This document shows, one piece after another, positions 43,245-43,328 of a stretch of 43,328 bases of DNA; position 1 is the stretch's first letter, and each line of letters begins with the position of its first letter. Under the pieces are notes generated by a model. That model did no database searches, was not told the origin of the DNA, and was given only the letters and a program-made list of their open reading frames with translations. The stretch spans positions 1 to 43,328 of the forward strand of contig JAFUPV010000007.1 in NCBI GenBank assembly GCA_017472605.1. Direction: 5' to 3'. Both the position numbers and the translations under genes were made by a program. The stretch is from Lachnospiraceae bacterium (GTDB lineage: Bacteria; Bacillota; Clostridia; Lachnospirales; Lachnospiraceae).

Positions 43245-43328
43245 ATGAATAAACTGGGTATTTTCATGAATTTCTGGGAAAAGGGCTGGGCGGCTGATCA
43301 TAAGAAATACATAAAAAAAGCAGCGGAC
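43245..43328 (+). CDS. Start of a sugar phosphate isomerase/epimerase family gene
   Basis: The first 28 residues, MNKLGIFMNFWEKGWAADH then KKYIKKAAD, resemble the N terminus of TIM-barrel isomerases/epimerases (D-psicose/D-tagatose 3-epimerase group). AAAGGAG is 10 bases before ATG 43245. The gene runs out of the window and continues the sugar operon, fitting an isomerisation step after arabinofuranosidase release. Confidence 0.7.
   Translation, partial: MNKLGIFMNFWEKGWAADHKKYIKKAAD

Overview
The window looks like a chromosomal segment of a Lachnospiraceae-type gut clostridium (Firmicutes). The evidence is coding style and content: strong AGGAGG-type ribosome sites, frequent TTG/GTG starts, a LytTR/GHKL two-component pair beside paired ABC exporters, Rpn-like nuclease genes, a CXXC mini-protein of the CD1871A type, an indolepyruvate:ferredoxin oxidoreductase and arabinoside-degrading genes. 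This is inference from families; no 16S or marker phylogeny is possible here. I see no phage, IS element, CRISPR array, rRNA or tRNA.

Layout. 1-4 kb: the 3' end of ftsH, then a MerR-type regulator fused to an RDD membrane domain behind a 19-bp-spacer promoter, then a reverse-strand Rpn-family nuclease gene whose leader is a tandem 78-bp structured repeat, followed by a cluster of DnaA boxes. 4-9.3 kb: a fumarylacetoacetate-hydrolase-family gene, a structured leader with terminator, then iorA-iorB-paaK for aryl pyruvate/aryl acetate conversion. 9.5-14 kb: a NAT_N/GNAT_C acyltransferase, a pyrophosphatase-like gene, a truncated amidotransferase remnant, a GH113-like glycosidase, and a convergent three-gene redox operon (TlpA-like lipoprotein, 49-residue CXXC protein, 4Fe-4S membrane protein). 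14.2-24 kb: a GlgX-type debranching enzyme and a 2421-residue repeat-built surface protein. 24-32.4 kb: DUF362 protein, O6-alkylguanine methyltransferase, MBL hydrolase, HIT protein, LytTR regulator plus short histidine kinase, and two half-ABC exporters that they probably control. 32.5-37.5 kb: a P-loop kinase whose 5' leader is three identical 77-bp repeats, a nucleotidyltransferase, an antitoxin remnant, and a metal-resistance operon (free HMA protein, P-type ATPase without HMA domain, CadC-like ArsR repressor). 37.6-43.3 kb: a second Rpn-like gene with a large dyad in its leader, then a LacI-controlled sugar cluster (isomerase, GH51 arabinofuranosidase, start of a sugar epimerase).

Most notable observations. 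(1) One repeat family (77-78 bp unit) sits in two distant places, each time starting just after a consensus -10 box and forming the gene's 5' leader. The two places differ by compensatory base changes in two hairpins, which suggests a structured RNA element or a mobile promoter-leader cassette. (2) A dense group of two perfect and several near-perfect DnaA boxes lies away from any dnaA gene. (3) There are membrane-linked MerR regulation, a LytTR direct repeat placed exactly upstream of the ABC operon promoter, a 14-bp inverted repeat whose arm fills the spacer of the metal-operon promoter, and several other repeat-built leaders. All functional statements rest on motif reading by eye; no searches were run.
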